From NCBI GenBank assembly GCA_964247055.1, contig OZ176056.1:5766001-5830000 (forward strand): 64,000 bases of DNA. The letters run 5' to 3'. Made by a program: the position numbers and the translations under genes. The stretch is from Paragordius varius. Taxonomy: Eukaryota; Nematomorpha. The first letter of the stretch is position 1; every line of letters begins with the position of its first letter. The notes under the pieces were generated by a model, which was given only the letters and a program-made list of their open reading frames with translations, searched no databases and was not told the origin of the DNA. Below are positions 35,650-46,416 of this stretch, in pieces.

Positions 35650-36186
35650 TTAAAAGTCTTGTTCTATGATTTGAGTCCAAGTTGTTTTATGCCTTTCTTT
35701 ACGGTTGGGGGCAGAAATCTGTAAATCAAGAACTTCCTTTGCGAATGATATACTGGATCTGTCTATGTGTCCAAAATACCGAGGTCTATTTGTTCTGATA
35801 AAAGCTGTTATTGGTTCTAGTTCAATGGTAGGATTTATAACCATATATTTTAGCAGTTTGTCTTCCGTTCTTTTCAATCTCGTCCAGGTATGGCTGGCGT
35901 AGGTAAGGATAGAGCGGACACCCATTTTATACATTTTGAATTTATATTTTACGGTTATGTCTTTATGTCTCAATACATATTTGAGTTGGTTAAATTTTGC
36001 CCAGCCGAGTTTGATTCTATATAATATGGTTGTTTGAGGGTCCCCATTATAATTACTGATATTGCCTAAATAGGTGAAATCGTTGACGATTTCGAACCTA
36101 CAATCTTCGATATTAAACTCCCTAGATTTAGGGATATTTGGTTTCCCTGATATACAGTTTTGGCATTTAAATTTTTTTTTGTCCAT
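35650..36186 (-). pseudogene. LINE reverse transcriptase C-terminal portion
   Basis: A 178-residue open frame beginning with a C-x2-C pair. YLG(N)I, the IKLGWAKFNQLKYVL helix, SILTYASHTW, and the final RYFGHIDR...KERHKTTW are the recurrent motifs of LINE RT C-termini. An open frame this long suggests moderate age. Confidence 0.88.
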
Positions 36187-36290
36187 TTATTTTACTTTCA
36201 AGTTGGAGCATTTTTTATGGACCCACATTTTACACGATGTACATAGAGATAAATTTGTTTTAACCTCGTAACAAATGGAGAGAGGGTATT

Positions 36291-36611
36291 TTATGGTTCT
36301 TTTTTTATCTCCGTGATCATTACCTTCGTGTTTTCTATGTTTATATTTAGCCCATGTTTTTGGAAACAGTTATGCCATTTAAGGTATAAACTATTCAGTT
36401 CATGAGCTGTTTTTGCTGTTATAACTAAATCGTCGATGTACAGCATGTTCCATGGTGGGACAGCTGCAAAGTCCCTGCTTATGTAATCTATTATAATTAT
36501 AAACAGTAGTGGGCTTAGAGAGCCCTGATGGAGGCCTATATTTATAATAAAATAATTTGAGTTTCCGACTGGTGTTTTAACGCAGCTTTGTGCATGTTCA
36601 TACAGGAACAT
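36291..36611 (-). pseudogene. LINE reverse transcriptase palm fragment
   Basis: 106 residues: VKTPVGNSNYFIINIGLHQG (RT block 4), LSPLLFIIIIDYISRD, PWNMLYIDDLVITAKTAHEL (block 5; Asp pair at 36434-36429), GLNINIENTKVM (block 6). The second position of the YxDD box is Ile rather than the usual Ala, which may reduce activity. Confidence 0.9.
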
Positions 36612-36880
36612 TATTAATTTCTAGGTAAAGGTCAGGCTTATTTTTATTGGCCGTTAATTTGGAACCTTTATGCCCTAAAAATGGGCCATCTTATACGTTT
36701 TTAGGCAAATAATTTAACTCAGCGCTTTTTCCAAGGTCTATGGGGGAGGTTTAAAATTTTGACGCCATACGAAAATGGCTTGGTTTTGGAGCTAATTTAA
36801 AATAAACCTAAGAAGCCATACGAGTTCAATCATTCGGGGGAATTTTATTGATTTCATTCTTTCCTTAAAAGGCACAAATT

Positions 36881-37104
36881 ACTATCTATATCCCTATCCC
36901 AACTGTGTCAACACAATTTCAAGATAAAACTTCTAACCAGGGATTTCATAAAACGAAAATCTTAAAATAAATCCAATGATAGATGAATATTAACTTTAAT
37001 AAAGAAAAGTTTGAATAAGGTCAATCGAACCAGTATTTGAGCATATGCAAAAACCAGTAAAAGAATAATTAAAGACAGTTTTTTATTAATTATAAATAAT
37101 TATC
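36881..37104. other. AT-rich, nothing recognised
   Basis: Flank between family X copy 3 and the Helitron-like end; possibly the body of that element. Confidence 0.4.
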
Positions 37105-37148
37105 GGTGATACTACGACACAACGAAGCGTGACAGAGCCACCAGCTAG
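37105..37148 (+). mobile_element. Helitron-like 3' terminus
   Basis: CACAACGAAGCGTGACAG then CCACCAGCTAG, followed by T. GC-rich against its surroundings, with a weak CAC/GTG stem around CGAAGC and a CTAG end before T, resembling known Helitron ends of the ...CGAAGCG...CCAGCTAGT type. No 5' end or Rep/helicase gene seen. Confidence 0.5.
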
Positions 37149-37887
37149 TAAGTATATAGTAATATTTGGAAACCAAACTTATAAATATTTTGTTGTATGA
37201 TAAAAATAAATTTTATTTCAAATCAAACCTTTTATTGGCACGCAGTGATGTTCGCCTGTATCACATTTATTTTCTGGTATCACATTACTATTAAAAATGG
37301 GTTCTGGAGTTGGCTCTAACATTTATATTTTATTTAGTAATAGTTAAAGTGTAAATAAACCTTGCTAGTTCAAATGGCAATAATTAATGAAAATGGATAA
37401 TTATGCGCGTGTTCAGAAAGTCAAAAAAATAATTACCAGGATTTTCCTCGATTTGCGTATAGACTGGGAGACTTTTCTTATTAGTAGTTCTATTATATGT
37501 TTTAGCCATAAAAATGCATGGACACTTTGCTGTATTTATTTTATGTTGGCAATTTTGATCATTCATTTTTCCTGAATATATAATATCCCATTCGGCCTCA
37601 TTTCAGTGTACAAATGAATATCAAGTTGATTCATACATGTCCATGATAAAATTACTGTGGTGTTTTCAAACGTTGCTCTAAAACCTTCTAGGTAAATTTA
37701 TAAATAATTTTTAGCTTTAGAGTTTAATAAGTAGTTTTATTCCCATGGCAAAACTTTATATGGTATAACTGATTTTTTCCATATATTTCTTATCTCATTA
37801 TTACGCACTGTCTAAATATAAATCGACTCTTACGGCAATTTTTTCAAACCGATTGTTGAACTTAAACATGTTTAATTTTGTCAAATT
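37149..37887. other. AT-rich, nothing recognised
   Basis: Opposed open frames at 37384-37575 are of equal length and poor composition; not supported. Confidence 0.5.
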
Positions 37888-38394
37888 GCGATTCAAATTG
37901 GGGTAGTTACCCCAGGCCTGTTTAAATTAAATAATTCAAAAAATATGGAATGGATTGAAACCGTGCAAAAATTTGCACTTTTATAACATTATGAATCAAA
38001 ATATATAAAAATTTTTATTCGAAAATACTTGATATTAATTATAACATGAGATGTGTGCACAAGCTATATTTAAAATTAAAGCAAAATAAACCCCTTTTTC
38101 TGTTTCTATCAATGTTAGATGTAATATAAATAAAAAATTAGCTTTTATTTTTGCTTTATCAAATAAACACGATATTTTGCAAAAATGTTGTAAAATAAAA
38201 ATGGCGTCCAAGTAGTTTGATATAGAACTTTTTTTTCAAAACCAAATTTTATTTAGATATTTTGGCGTTTTTATATAAGTTTTATTAGGATAAAAGTATA
38301 AATTTAAATTTGGACCGTTTCTCTCAGTAGGTTTTAAAAAAATTTAATTTAAATATTGTCTGGGGTATTTAGATACCCCAATTTGAATCGAAGT
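37888..38394 (+). mobile_element. MITE family M, copy A (~510 bp)
   Basis: The ends are inverted repeats: GCGATTCAAATTGGGGTA at the left and TACCCCAATTTGAATCGAAG at the right, each followed inward by a GGGGTA/TACCCC hairpin. The body shares 'tattaggataaaag', 'aaaataaaaatggcgtc' and 'tagatattttggc' with copies at 47816-48284 and 49762-50290. No coding sequence. Superfamily undetermined; a TTAA adjoins one end in some copies. Confidence 0.8.
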
Positions 38395-38759
38395 GTTAAT
38401 AAGTTACTAATGTGAGATTACTTTTTAAGCCTATTTTGATTATTTAATATTAATTTGAAAATACCATAATTATGAGTAAAGTGACCATACGTCCCGCTTT
38501 TTCACATTTTGTCCCGCCTCCCGCTACGTTTATAAGATGTCCCGCTTTTTCATGATTATATAAAAAAAAATTTTTTTCAATACAAATAATTTTTTTTAAT
38601 ACAAATAAATTTTTTTTATTTTATATTAAAATTTTTTATTTTTAAATTAAAAATATTTATTTTTTTCCAATTTATATCATATGGTTATACACTTTCCTTC
38701 CTGCTACTACTGTCATTAATATCAAAAAGCCTAGTTATACTAGATCAAAAGACAAATTG

Positions 38760-39078
38760 ATATTATAAATCGATACCTTACACGCTTTTTCCAGAAAATT
38801 AAGGTAATATAACATTTATTATACTAATATTTAGTTTTAATACTTGCCAACATTATAAAAAATTTAAATTAATACTACAAATCGGTAGCCTCAAAGACAA
38901 ATTGATACTACAAATCGATACCTTACAAGCTTTTTTTAGAAATTAAGGTAATATAACATTTATTATACTAATATTTAGTTTTAATACTTGCCAACATTAT
39001 AAAAAATTCAAATTAATACTACAAATCGATACCTTACACGCTTTTTCTAGAAATTAAGGTAATATAACATTTGTTACA
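38760..39078 (+). repeat. Direct repeat upstream of the hAT transposase, three units
   Basis: 'cgataccttacacgcttttt' through 'aaattaaggtaatataac' recurs near 38771, 38917 and 39028; the second unit carries about 35 extra bases (a 'gacaaattgatactacaaat' duplication). It lies directly before the transposase start. Confidence 0.85.
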
Positions 39079-39097
39079 CTAATAGTAGTTTATAAAT

Positions 39098-40066
39098 ATG
39101 AACACAAAAAGAGGCTGTAAATTCAATGATGAATTAATGAAAGATTTTCCTTTCATTAAAAAAACGAAGAATGAATCGTCTGTTAAATATCTTATATGCG
39201 ATGGGGAATTCACCCTGGCACATGGCGGCAAACATGACATTACAAAGCATATTGATACACAGAAACATCAAAAATGTTCAATTATAACGGCATCATCTCA
39301 CAAGATGAGCGATTTTTTTCGAAAAACCGCTTTTGGAGAGGAAGAAAAGAATTTAGCACTTGCTGAGGGCCTGTTTTCCTTTCACGCATTAAACCATTGT
39401 TATTCATTTCTTTCAATGGATTGTACCTCACAGGTTATTCGCACGTTCTTCAATAAAAAATTTACATGTGCCCGTACAAAGGCTGAAGCCATTGTATGCA
39501 ATGTTTTTTCGCCACATGCATTTTCTGAAATACAAAAAGATTTGCTAAAAATTAATTTCTTTTCCCTATACTCTGATGCTTCAAATCACCATGAAACAAA
39601 ATTATTTCCTACTTTGATATTATATTTTGATTCAGAAACCGGAGTAAAAATTAAAATTTTAGATTTAATTTCCCTACCCGGTGAAAATTCTGATATAATA
39701 TTTACTTCAATAATGCATATTTTAGAAAAAAATAATTTAAAAAACAAAATTATCGCATATTGCGCTGACAACACCAATACGAACTTTGGTGGAAAAGCAA
39801 GGAGAGGAACAAAAAATATTTTTCATAAATTAACAGATAATCTTAATCAAAACATTATTGGCGTAGGGTGTGCAGCGCATATAATACACAACGCTATTCA
39901 AACAGCTGCAGATTTGTTACCCTTAGATGTGGAAAATATAGTTGTTAAAATATATTCCTATTTTTATATATACACGGTACGTGTTGAAAGGCTTAAACAA
40001 TTCTGTGAAAATGCAGAAGTTCAATATCAAAAAATGCTTGGATATTACAATATCCAAGCATTTTAA
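39098..40066 (+). CDS. hAT transposase, C-terminally truncated
   Basis: 322 residues from ATG. Residues ~30-60 carry a BED-type zinc finger: C of YLICDGEF (the expected second Cys is replaced), then HDITKHIDTQKH with the spaced His pair. The RNase H-like core begins with FFSLYSDASNHH (first catalytic Asp), continues FPTLILYFDSETGVK, then IAYCADNTNTNFGG (second catalytic Asp) and GVGCAAHIIHNAI (the hAT C-x2-H block). It ends just after VQYQKMLGY, where the family continues into the K-TRW-SL motif. The third catalytic Glu and the dimerisation domain are lost because the sequence turns back on itself at a palindrome (about 40033-40065). A normal length is about 600 residues, so it is inactive alone. 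Confidence 0.9.
   Translation: MNTKRGCKFNDELMKDFPFIKKTKNESSVKYLICDGEFTLAHGGKHDITKHIDTQKHQKCSIITASSHKMSDFFRKTAFGEEEKNLALAEGLFSFHALNHCYSFLSMDCTSQVIRTFFNKKFTCARTKAEAIVCNVFSPHAFSEIQKDLLKINFFSLYSDASNHHETKLFPTLILYFDSETGVKIKILDLISLPGENSDIIFTSIMHILEKNNLKNKIIAYCADNTNTNFGGKARRGTKNIFHKLTDNLNQNIIGVGCAAHIIHNAIQTAADLLPLDVENIVVKIYSYFYIYTVRVERLKQFCENAEVQYQKMLGYYNIQAF
40033..40066. repeat. Palindromic inversion joint in the hAT element
   Basis: AAAATGCTTGGATATT and AATATCCAAGCATTTT meet around a two-base centre, marking where the + strand transposase stops and its inverted copy begins. Confidence 0.9.
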
Positions 40067-40300
40067 CATCTATATTTTCAACATCCAGGGGTAACAAATT
40101 AGTAGCTGTTTGAAAAGTGTTGTGTATCTGCCAATAATGTTTTGATTAAGATTATTCGCTAAATTGTTAAAAATATTTTTTGTGCCGCTTCTTGCATGAC
40201 CCAGCGCACTTTGTGATGATTTCGTCTTTATTATTTTTTTCTAGAATATTATGTAAATTTATTGAATAAGGTACAAACAACCTGTGAGGTACAAATTTTT
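40067..40300 (-). pseudogene. Inverted, internally deleted copy of the hAT transposase
   Basis: The reverse complement aligns with the gene at about 39795-39935 ('aataatcttaatcaaaacattattgg', 'caaacagct', 'ttgttaccc') and, after a jump of about 250 bp, with 39418-39470 ('gtacctcacaggtt', 'ttcaataaa', 'tttacat'). It diverges noticeably from the + copy, so it comes from an older or different family member. Confidence 0.8.
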
Positions 40301-40444
40301 TTATATTTATAATCTATTTGTGTTAAAAATAAATAAATATTAAAATAAATTTTTTGTATAAAAATTTTTGGTTGTACCCCCCAATGACCCCCCCCCCCCC
40401 TCAAATTTGTTCCGCTTTTTCCTTCAAAAAATCTGGTCACCTTA

Positions 40445-41488
40445 GATAAGAGGGAAAAAGCTATTTTTTTCTCCTTAAAATTTTTTAATGGGTTATAATT
40501 CGTTGCGTTTGTTTTAATTGGTTTATATTTAATTAATCTAACAGTATCGGGTTAGTAATTAGCCAAAAAAATTTTATACGAACGCTAATTGGAAAATTGA
40601 TTTCTAAATTTTTCAAAATAGAATATGGGGTATTATAATTAATGGTAGAATTCGAAGAAAAATATGTCTTTATGCATTATCATCAGGTTAATAAAGAGGA
40701 AAAATAATTTTTAGGGGATTTATAAAAAAATAACCCTATATCGTAAAATTTTTAGTTAAAGTTAAACTAATAACGTAAACCTATTTTATAAAATCTGATA
40801 ACAATTTGTTTTATTTAAATACAAGGTTAAATTATCATTTTGTATTTTAGGAAATATATAGGTCTTGTTTTTACGTTCGTCCGTGAATTTAAATTTGTAC
40901 TCTTAATAAGCATACAATGTATCAAAGGTTATATATGACAGATTAAGGACTTATATATCATATCTAATTTTATATTTAATCATCATAAGCTACCCACTAT
41001 AATATTTTATGAACAAACAAAATATCTCCCTTGTAAGGCAAGTATTCATTTCCAAAAATCTAGAGTCTAAATACCTTTTAAATAAACACGAGATAATATG
41101 TTAAACTATATATTTTTTATTACTTTATCGAAATTAATATTTTGTTAACCTATTGACATAAAAAACTTACTTGGAATTTGTATGGAACACGTAATTTCTT
41201 TAGTGCCATCTTGGTTTCGAGCAGATATGGAAAAGTTTATTATATCATTGTCATCCTGTTATTTTGTATTGAAAAACATTATCTACAAAGTGTGTTTGGG
41301 AATTTTCTTAATAGTGTATGTTGTATTAGGTTGTTTCGTAAACGTGAAAATAATTTCTCCATTCGCAATATTTTCCTTCAATCGGATATCTGGAAGTCCT
41401 AATAAGATGATATTTATTAGTTGGCAAAATAATTTAAATTTTAAAATTCGGTGTGTGATTATAAATATAATATATATATTTTTATATA
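40445..41488. other. AT-rich, nothing recognised
   Basis: Overlapping 75-105-codon frames at 41178-41543 occur on both strands with hydrophobic, AT-driven composition. No family recognised. Confidence 0.5.
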
Positions 41489-41882
41489 CACTGTAGGCAA
41501 AAAAGAGGATTATTTTTTTTAACAAATTTTTTTCACGAGACAACTTATAACGAGTAATTCATTTGCCGACCTATTTTTGAATTATTTGGTGAAAATCAAA
41601 ATTGAGCAAAATTGAAAATAAGGATAATTAAGGATAATTTAAATAATAAGAAGTTGGGATAATATGGTTGATCATCATTTTAGGAGATATTTTCTATATT
41701 TAAATATATAATCTAGGGTTTTTATGAAATCTCAAATAAATATGACGTTATTCCACACAAACAGCAAAAAATTTAATAATATATTATATAATTTTATTTA
41801 ATTGTTTATAGCTAAACTCACTATTAAAATCTTAACATTCATATTGTATTCGGCAAAAAATTTCACAAAATAAAACTAAAAA

Positions 41883-42217
41883 ATATTGTTTTTATTTTTT
41901 ATTTTTTTGTCATCTGGTTTATATAAAAATTTATATTGTTTTATTTTAAAATCTCACATGAGTGGGAATAAGTATATAAAATCAAAATAGCATTAAAAAA
42001 TAGTGAAATATCAACCAACAATCCTTAATCCCTTTAACAAGTATGTTTTAAGACAAATTAATATTTTTATTGGGATTTGTACGGATTGTTTGTTTATATT
42101 CCACTACTATTTGCAAAAATATACTTTAGCCCACTCATGTGGGATTCTAAAAAAGGATAAATTTTTTATACAATTATAAACCAGATGACAAAAAAATGGA
42201 AAAATAAAAAACGATAT
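41883..42217. mobile_element. Foldback MITE, ~335 bp
   Basis: Arms of about 90 bp: 'attttttttgtcatctggttt' and 'ctcacatgagtggga' near 41905-41970 pair with 'cccactcatgtgggat' and 'aaaccagatgacaaaaaaat' at 42130-42200. AT-rich loop, no coding. Confidence 0.8.
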
Positions 42218-42228
42218 TATTTAATTTT

Positions 42229-43975
42229 ATGTATTTTGATATAAATATTTTTTTACTGATTAAAGATGATGAAGATGACGCGGCCACCAAGCAGGTACGA
42301 TTTTTGGCTCTAAAATCGCTGGATGTAAATAAGAAAGTGGTCGAAGAGGCAACGATCACTGACCAACGGTTATCAAAAGTTAAAAATGCTCTCAGGACAA
42401 ACAGTTGGATCGACGAAGATCTGAAACCTTTTTTAAAACATAAAAACGACTTGGAGTGTTGTTATAATCTGTTATACCTGAATTTATCGCTTAGTGATAC
42501 CACAAGCGATGCAGGAAACGATATTGAAACTTCTGCATACGGGACACAGCGGGCTAAAAACAATGAAAGCCCAAGCCCGGTGTTCGGTATTTTGGCCCGA
42601 ATTAGACACCGATCTAGAGAATTATGTGGAAAGGTGCGAGGCTTGCCAAACCTATCGACCTAACGCACCTGAAAATCTTCCCTATCGATGGAATTTTAAC
42701 ACTTTGACATGGGAAAGGTTACATATAGATGTTGCTGGACCGGTGGACGGATATTATTGGTTAGTGACTATCGATAGCGCCTCACGGTGGGTAGAGATAG
42801 ATCTTCTTAAATCAATAACGAAAAGCGTTTTAAATTGCCTGGAAAAACACATCGCACGATTCGGTTTTCCCCGCCAAATTGTGACCGATAACGCCACGTA
42901 TTTTACTTCAAGAGAATTTACGACTCTCCTAAATCATATGAATATAAAGCACATCTGTGCAGCCTTCTTTCACCCCAAAACAAACGGTTTAGTAGGGAGA
43001 GTAATAAAGACATTATAAACGAAATACGCCGCTACTAAGACCCAACAAATGCATGCATATGAAGCTATCAACACGGTCCTTTATTCGTATCGAACTAGCA
43101 TGCATTCTTCGCTAAAAGAAACGCCTTCCGCCATATTCCTAAAACGGCGTGTACACAATCCTATCTCTTGGGTAAAAACAACCCCTGTCGAATTTATAGA
43201 GCACGAAAATGACCGAGACGCGAATTCCAACAATACGATCCTGTCTATATTAAAAATGAAATGGCCGTAGGCTAACGGCCAGGTCACATTCTGGAGAGAA
43301 GGGGGTTACTCTCGTATGAAGTGCAAGATGAGGAAGGGATTCGAAAACGTAAACATGCAGATCAGTTACGACGTAGGTCAGGAGGGAATTCATACGAAAC
43401 TAATCCCTTAATAGAGCATTATCCCAGCGTCGAAAGTGTCCCGGGTCATGTCGAGGTAGCCCACTCCGAACAAACCTTCCATCCCACCTCGGAATCTCAA
43501 ATAGCCCATGCCCCAACGCCTGCTACCTCATGGCAAGACGTAGCCCCAGAATCGCTGACGCCTGTAGAGGCTACACCCGACAAGGTAAAGGAGGTTTTTG
43601 ACCTACCCGAGCGTAATCCGCTAAGAAGACGGCAGCCTTCCGATCGTTTAAACTTACAGGTATAATGTACGAACACGACAGCCCCCGTGGTTAACTTAGG
43701 GGGAGAGTAATGTAAGGTTATAATATTCTATTTTAATAACACACTCAATACATGTTGCATCAGTTATTTTGTATTTGAATATTATATATATATTTCGTGT
43801 TAAAGCTTATCTGTTGTTAGGAATAACCATTGTGTACTACGCAAATAAGGCATGCACACATAAAAAGAACTTGTGATATAATAGCAACTCACTTTTTTAT
43901 TTTTGGTTTTTCTTTTTATCGCTCAACTCTATTTTATTATACCATACTGCTATACGTGAATAAATCAACCTTACA
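42229..43975 (+). mobile_element. Ty3/Gypsy LTR retrotransposon fossil, 3' part with one LTR
   Basis: An old LTR-element remnant. Visible parts in order: the end of the RNase H/spacer region, the integrase zinc-binding H2C2 domain (around 42515-42660), the integrase catalytic core (around 42690-43010), the integrase C-terminal region (to about 43665), a purine-rich tract, and the 3' LTR. Gag, protease, reverse transcriptase and the 5' LTR are absent. It is truncated and carries a few breaks. Moderate age: the integrase is still easily recognised. It is nested in the inverted-repeat element at 41489-44326 and is the same lineage as the fossil at 61390-63440. Confidence 0.9.
43711..43975 (+). 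repeat. 3' LTR of the Ty3/Gypsy fossil
   Basis: 265 bp from TGTAAGGTT to AACCTTACA, short inverted termini with the TG...CA rule, directly after a purine tract 'ttagggggagag'. There is no matching 5' LTR in the window. Confidence 0.8.
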
Positions 43976-44841
43976 ATATAAAAAAATATTATATTGAGTT
44001 TAGCTAGTAAATAATATAAAAATCAAAAATAGTTTCATAGAAATATTTTTAAGTGTGTTAGAAAAACGCCATTGAACTGATTTATGAAAACCCTATTTAT
44101 ATGATTTCAGGCTATTTATATTTAGAAAATATCTCCTAAAATGGTAATCAACCATAAATAACTTTTATCATAATTTTTTAATTATCCTTAATTATCCATA
44201 ATTTTTACCTTTTGCCCGATTTTGATTTTTTTAATATTTCAAATAGGTGGTAAAATAAAAAATTTTACGGCAAATAAATTCACTGGTCATAATCTGGTGG
44301 AAAAAATATTTTGTAATGAACCAGTGTATATAAAAATTGATGATATTTACTATTTGATTGAGGAATAAAAACAGATATCAACCAATTTTTAATACCGATT
44401 ATTTTTTCTGACGGCCATATATATATTTTATAAGGACAAAAGCAACAAATATGTAAAAATCACTCCCTATTAAGAATTAAAGTTAATATTCGGCTCTATA
44501 AAAATGGAAATTGTTTACTCTGAAGTAGCTGAAATATAATTGCATATATATAAAAATGGAAATATTTAAAGGTTATTTTAAAAATATCTTATATGCTTCT
44601 TTTTAACATTAATAGAATATAAAAATCAACGAACATATTTTAAATTATTATATTTTGAATTCCATTGAACAAAATTTTATTATCTATCAGAATCAAAATT
44701 AGATCATTAAATACTTGATATAACATGAAATATTTAAAACAATATATATTTTTATATTTTATTAATAATAAACTCATTTTTTCAGATAGATATTAGCAGA
44801 CTCTTCCAGACGATATCCCATATAATTATTTCTTGTATTAC

Positions 44842-45073
44842 CTTTCAAATAAACATAAGATGAGGTTAAGGCGTTGTCGCAATGAAAAGTGTATAGCCCC
44901 TGATGGCTTTTACCAACTTTTGATACTATTAAAGTGCGTGAATTTGTTTTTGATAAAGTAGTGCCATTAAAATTTTTACCATTATGCTCCCAAAACTCAG
45001 TTTCACAATTATGATTCAACTTGATATAAAGTGCTAACTTCTTATTGTTTGAGATGGTTGTATTCTTTAAACC
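44842..45073 (-). CDS. Ig/FN3 protein, exon with an Ig-like domain
   Basis: The most downstream recognised exon of a minus-strand gene. Acceptor AG (complement at 45074-45075), donor GTAATA (complement ending 44841). It reads GLKNTTISNNKKLALYIKL, NHNCETEFWEHNGKNFNG, TLIVSKVGKSHQGLYTFHC, DNALTSSYVYLK: the Ig pattern Cys, Trp, Leu, then D/SxGxYxxxC with F-strand GLYTFHC. An extracellular or muscle-type modular protein is likely. No transmembrane or anchor exon was found further downstream, where repeats begin at 44326. Confidence 0.75.
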
Positions 45074-45124
45074 CTTTTAAAAAGCTATGAAATTAATATA
45101 TATATAATATAATATATATATACT

Positions 45125-45337
45125 TAGTATGCACATTAATGTTGATAACCTTATTGTTGGTCAATTAGCCAGAAGTTTATGATATAAAGCAAATTTTGTC
45201 CATAATTTAATCAATTTTAATGTTATATCATGGTGAAAAATTGTATTTCAACCATTTGTTGTTTTTTTATTCAAACGCGTTACTTTATTACCAATCGCGA
45301 AAATAATGTAAATTGACCAACATTAATGTGTACACTA
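45125..45337. mobile_element. MITE, 213 bp, in an Ig-gene intron
   Basis: Termini TAGTATGCACATTAATGTTG and CAACATTAATGTGTACACTA are inverted over 20 bases with a few mismatches, with TA at both ends. The interior is AT-rich. Confidence 0.75.
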
Positions 45338-46416
45338 TGTTAAAATTATTTGAATTTACGCGTTTTCCTAATATTAATGAATTATATTTTATTTCAGATA
45401 TAAGGCTTTAGGGTTAACACAAAAGTTAGATAGTGAATATAGTACAAGTAACATGCCCAATTATATTATAACTTAGGTTTTGGTATGTGGTGCGTCCTGC
45501 TAAAATTTCAGTTGAATACCGTTTGTAAAAATCATAAATTTCAAATGATATTTAAAATTAAATTTTTTCAAAACATAAATTGACAAGATGATAAGTCACA
45601 AAGTGGCTGGAATGTCATTAATACTATATCGCGCAAAAATGGTTGAAGCGAGTCTTAAATATCAATAAAATTATGGCAAACTTTTAAGCAAACGAAATTG
45701 GATTTTTATAATGCCACTAACACATTCTTTTACACTCTAGTTTAATTTTGTTGAAAATAAGCTAATGCCATATGAGCGAATCTTAAATAAAAACGGAGTA
45801 CGCTAGATATCTAATATCCAATCTTTTTTTTAATATTTAGATTTAAAATTTGAAAACCAAAAGAGATTCCGAATATATTATTATTTGTGTATGGGCATTT
45901 CGAACATATTACCATCTGGTTAAAAAAATAAATAGATGTATGACTTTTTCATAGTTATTTGAAATACGTCTTAACTCGAAATAATTGTCTTGATCCGTGC
46001 AAAAGTTTACTGACCATATATTTACAATTTTATTTTAAAAATTCTTTCCAAAATTATTTTGGTTCTCATTTTAAGAGTCTAATATGAAAACTTTTTTATG
46101 TTTTTCGGATAGCCCGTTTCTTAGATAAAATGCGGATAGAATATAACAAAAGCATGCTAAACGAATCCGATATAATTTTTCCTGACAAATCAAAAAACAT
46201 GATAAAAAATAAGGGTTTGGTTAAAAAAATTATATTCGATGGATACAGTTAAAAATGGTTTCTCTTTAACAAACCATCTAGCGTTTTCGTTGTTTTTTAT
46301 GGATCCTCCGTTATAAAAAACTGTTAGATTCTTTCCAATAAAATATGAAAATTTAATGCTATCGGTAAAATATTTCCTTTAGACATAATCAAAATATTTG
46401 TTAGAATCTTAATTAC
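45338..46416 (-). other. Intron of the Ig/FN3 gene
   Basis: AT-rich; nothing else recognised. Confidence 0.5.

Larger units (their letters stand above)
35590..36612 (-). mobile_element. LINE (non-LTR retrotransposon) remnant, 3' part of the reverse transcriptase
   Basis: Read right to left: reverse transcriptase palm (36611-36291) with GLHQGSLSPLLF and the catalytic box LYIDDL (usual YADD), then NIENTKVMI; a zinc-binding segment at about 36290-36187 with the pattern C-x9-C-x2-C-x4-H-x2-C and a later C-x2-C; then the thumb/C-terminal part (36186-35650) with FTYLGNISNYNGD, ILTYASHTW and RPRYFGHIDRS. A +1 frame change follows TEIKKEP and a stop lies between the zinc segment and MDKKKFKCQNC. The endonuclease and 5' half are absent, the usual 5' truncation. 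Clade not decided (RTE or jockey/CR1-like). It sits inside family X copy 3. Confidence 0.9.
34020..36880 (+). repeat. Family X repeat, copy 3, interrupted by a LINE remnant
   Basis: The same orientation as copy 1. The 'catatcgatacaacgtg / cagaaaac / atcaggccata' landmark recurs near 34396, 34711, 35018 and 35318, giving a unit of about 300-315 bp; a further, shorter-spaced unit starts near 35480. The array stops near 35580 and resumes after 36612 with 'aggtcaggctta', matching copy 1 near 2690, so the LINE lies inside it. Confidence 0.75.
38477..40444 (+). mobile_element. hAT element with BED-finger transposase, rearranged
   Basis: Ends TAAAGTGACCATACGTCCCG (left) and TGGTCACCTTA (right) are inverted and match the GTGACCA...GTCCCG termini of ZBED-type hAT elements. 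It contains the transposase N-terminal half (39098-40066), preceded by a direct repeat, and followed by an inverted, internally deleted copy of the same gene (40067-40300). The candidate 8-bp flanks ATTATGAG and GATAAGAG agree at only five bases, so the target duplication is uncertain. Confidence 0.8.
41489..44326. mobile_element. TA-flanked inverted-repeat element hosting nested insertions
   Basis: Left end CACTG (41489) and right end CAGTG (44326) are each flanked by TA. The arms align over about 250 bp: 41480-41730 with the reverse complement of 44085-44335, sharing 'aattaaggataatt' and 'tttaggagatattttct'. TA target and CACTG ends suggest Tc1/mariner kinship. Between the arms lie a small foldback MITE (41883-42217) and a Ty3/Gypsy fossil (42229-43975), both younger insertions. 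No transposase of its own remains visible. Confidence 0.75.

Noticed and set aside
37384-37575. Opposed 60-62-codon frames
   Set aside because: Both strands are open over the same bases with no motif, and residue use is driven by AT content.
41178-41543. Hydrophobic open frames on both strands
   Set aside because: T-rich DNA yields Phe/Ile/Leu-rich frames; no motif, and the two + frames and one - frame exclude one another.
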